NCBI RefSeq assembly: GCF_011089895.1
Contig: NZ_JAANAT010000001.1
Location: forward strand, 1,798,001 to 1,862,000
Origin: Mucilaginibacter inviolabilis
GTDB lineage: Bacteria; Bacteroidota; Bacteroidia; Sphingobacteriales; Sphingobacteriaceae
Length of the DNA: 64,000 nucleotides
Reading direction: 5' to 3'
Both the position numbers and the translations under genes were made by a program. Below the pieces are notes generated by a model that had not been told where the DNA came from, searched no databases, and worked only from the letters and a program-made list of their open reading frames with translations. How positions within the stretch are numbered: position 1 is the first letter of the stretch; every line of letters starts with the position of its first letter. Below are positions 63,523-64,000 of this stretch, piece after piece.

Positions 63523-64000
63523 TTAGAATACTTGGTCAAATTGGTTAACGGCGTCTTTGCTTTCGAGCACGGAATGCCCCATCAAAAACTCGTCAACCTT
63601 GCGGGCGGTTTCGCGGCCCTCAGATATGGCCCATACCACCAGTGATTGTCCGCGGCGCATATCGCCTGCGGTAAATACTTTGCTTACATTGGTACGGTAC
63701 ACACCTTCTTTTGCTTTTACGTTTTTACGCTCGTCAAGCTCAACTCCCAACTGCTGGATCAAACCTTCATGCTGCGGATGTAAAAAGCCCATCGCCAGGA
63801 ATACACGCTGACAAGGTATTTCGCGCTCAGAACCTTCGACCACGTTGAATTTTACCGGGCGACCCAGGAAATCCTGCTCCCACTCTACATCAACTACTTT
63901 AAGGGCTCTAAGGTTACCTTCGGCATCACCTAAAAACTCCAAAGTGTTTACGCCCCAGAAACGCTCAGCGCCTTCTTCGTGCGAACTGGTGGTTTTCATC
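63523..64000 (-). CDS. gltD: Glutamate synthase small subunit, C-terminal fragment
   Basis: The 3' part of a leftward gene that enters from the right edge; the Met at 63999 is internal. The fragment of about 159 residues carries TTSSHEEGAERFWGV, RVFLAMGFLHPQHEGLIQQL and VFTAGDMRRGQSLVVWAISE, the FAD/NADPH-domain end of GltD. The subunit passes electrons from NADPH to the large subunit for glutamate formation from glutamine and 2-oxoglutarate. The large subunit gene is expected beyond the window. Confidence 0.93.
   Translation of the reverse strand, partial: MKTTSSHEEGAERFWGVNTLEFLGDAEGNLRALKVVDVEWEQDFLGRPVKFNVVEGSEREIPCQRVFLAMGFLHPQHEGLIQQLGVELDERKNVKAKEGVYRTNVSKVFTAGDMRRGQSLVVWAISEGRETARKVDEFLMGHSVLESKDAVNQFDQVF

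Overview
The window reads as a chromosomal segment of a Bacteroidetes bacterium of the Sphingobacteriaceae type; Mucilaginibacter or a close relative is my best guess. The evidence is SusC/SusD pairs, a hybrid two-component regulator, many lipoproteins ending their signal in ..SC followed by Lys/Asp, TAnnTTTG promoter elements, near absence of purine-rich ribosome binding sites, and the dispersed intergenic repeats typical of these genomes. I see no rRNA, tRNA, CRISPR array, prophage or insertion-sequence transposase. Most genes lie on the minus strand up to 47 kb (the helicase and fbp at 24-27.5 kb are exceptions); most lie on the plus strand afterwards.

Layout. 1-201: start of a lipoprotein glycosidase cut by the left edge. 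585-6430: a complete RND efflux operon (fusion protein, pump, outer membrane channel), with a hybrid histidine kinase (6558-8615) upstream. 8819-15590: a cobalamin-riboswitch-controlled uptake operon: BtuB-like receptor, BtuG-like beta-propeller lipoprotein, an unassigned lipoprotein and two tandemly duplicated propeller lipoproteins. 15660-15950: copy 1 of a 290-bp structured repeat. 16014-17136: two AhpD-like proteins. 17601-23009: two secreted sugar-isomerase-fold enzymes and a five-module ThuA/dehydrogenase/PKD/cytochrome c/carbohydrate-binding protein. 23291-24171: ECF sigma factor with a soluble zinc-finger partner. 24429-29300: IGHMBP2-type helicase, then fbp and pckA convergent. 29670-33739: S15-family hydrolase and a LytS/LytTR pair.

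33970-52392 is a complete polysaccharide utilization locus. A divergent hybrid two-component regulator faces an operon of susC, susD, a DUF3823 lipoprotein and five glycosidases (GH2, GH127, GH43-like, GH93/sialidase-like, clan GH-A), and a further GH43 follows the regulator. The GH127, GH43 and possible GH93 members point to arabinose-rich plant glycans. Copy 2 of the 290-bp repeat begins at the stop codon of the last GH43.

52899-64000 holds housekeeping and small regulatory modules: an SDR-like protein, an acyl-CoA ligase, a DUF763 protein with a leaderless-looking start, a DUF4142 lipoprotein, an ArsR/AHSA1 pair with two operator-like repeats around the promoter, a Crp-like regulator with an AhpD-like enzyme, a 1189-residue TraB/GumN protein, and the C-terminal part of gltD cut by the right edge.

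The most novel-looking item is the pair of 290-bp intergenic elements at 15660 and 52389. Their flanks are unrelated, but they share a GC-rich hairpin whose stem differs by compensating changes, a candidate minus-strand promoter and TTTTAAC motifs at roughly helical spacing.
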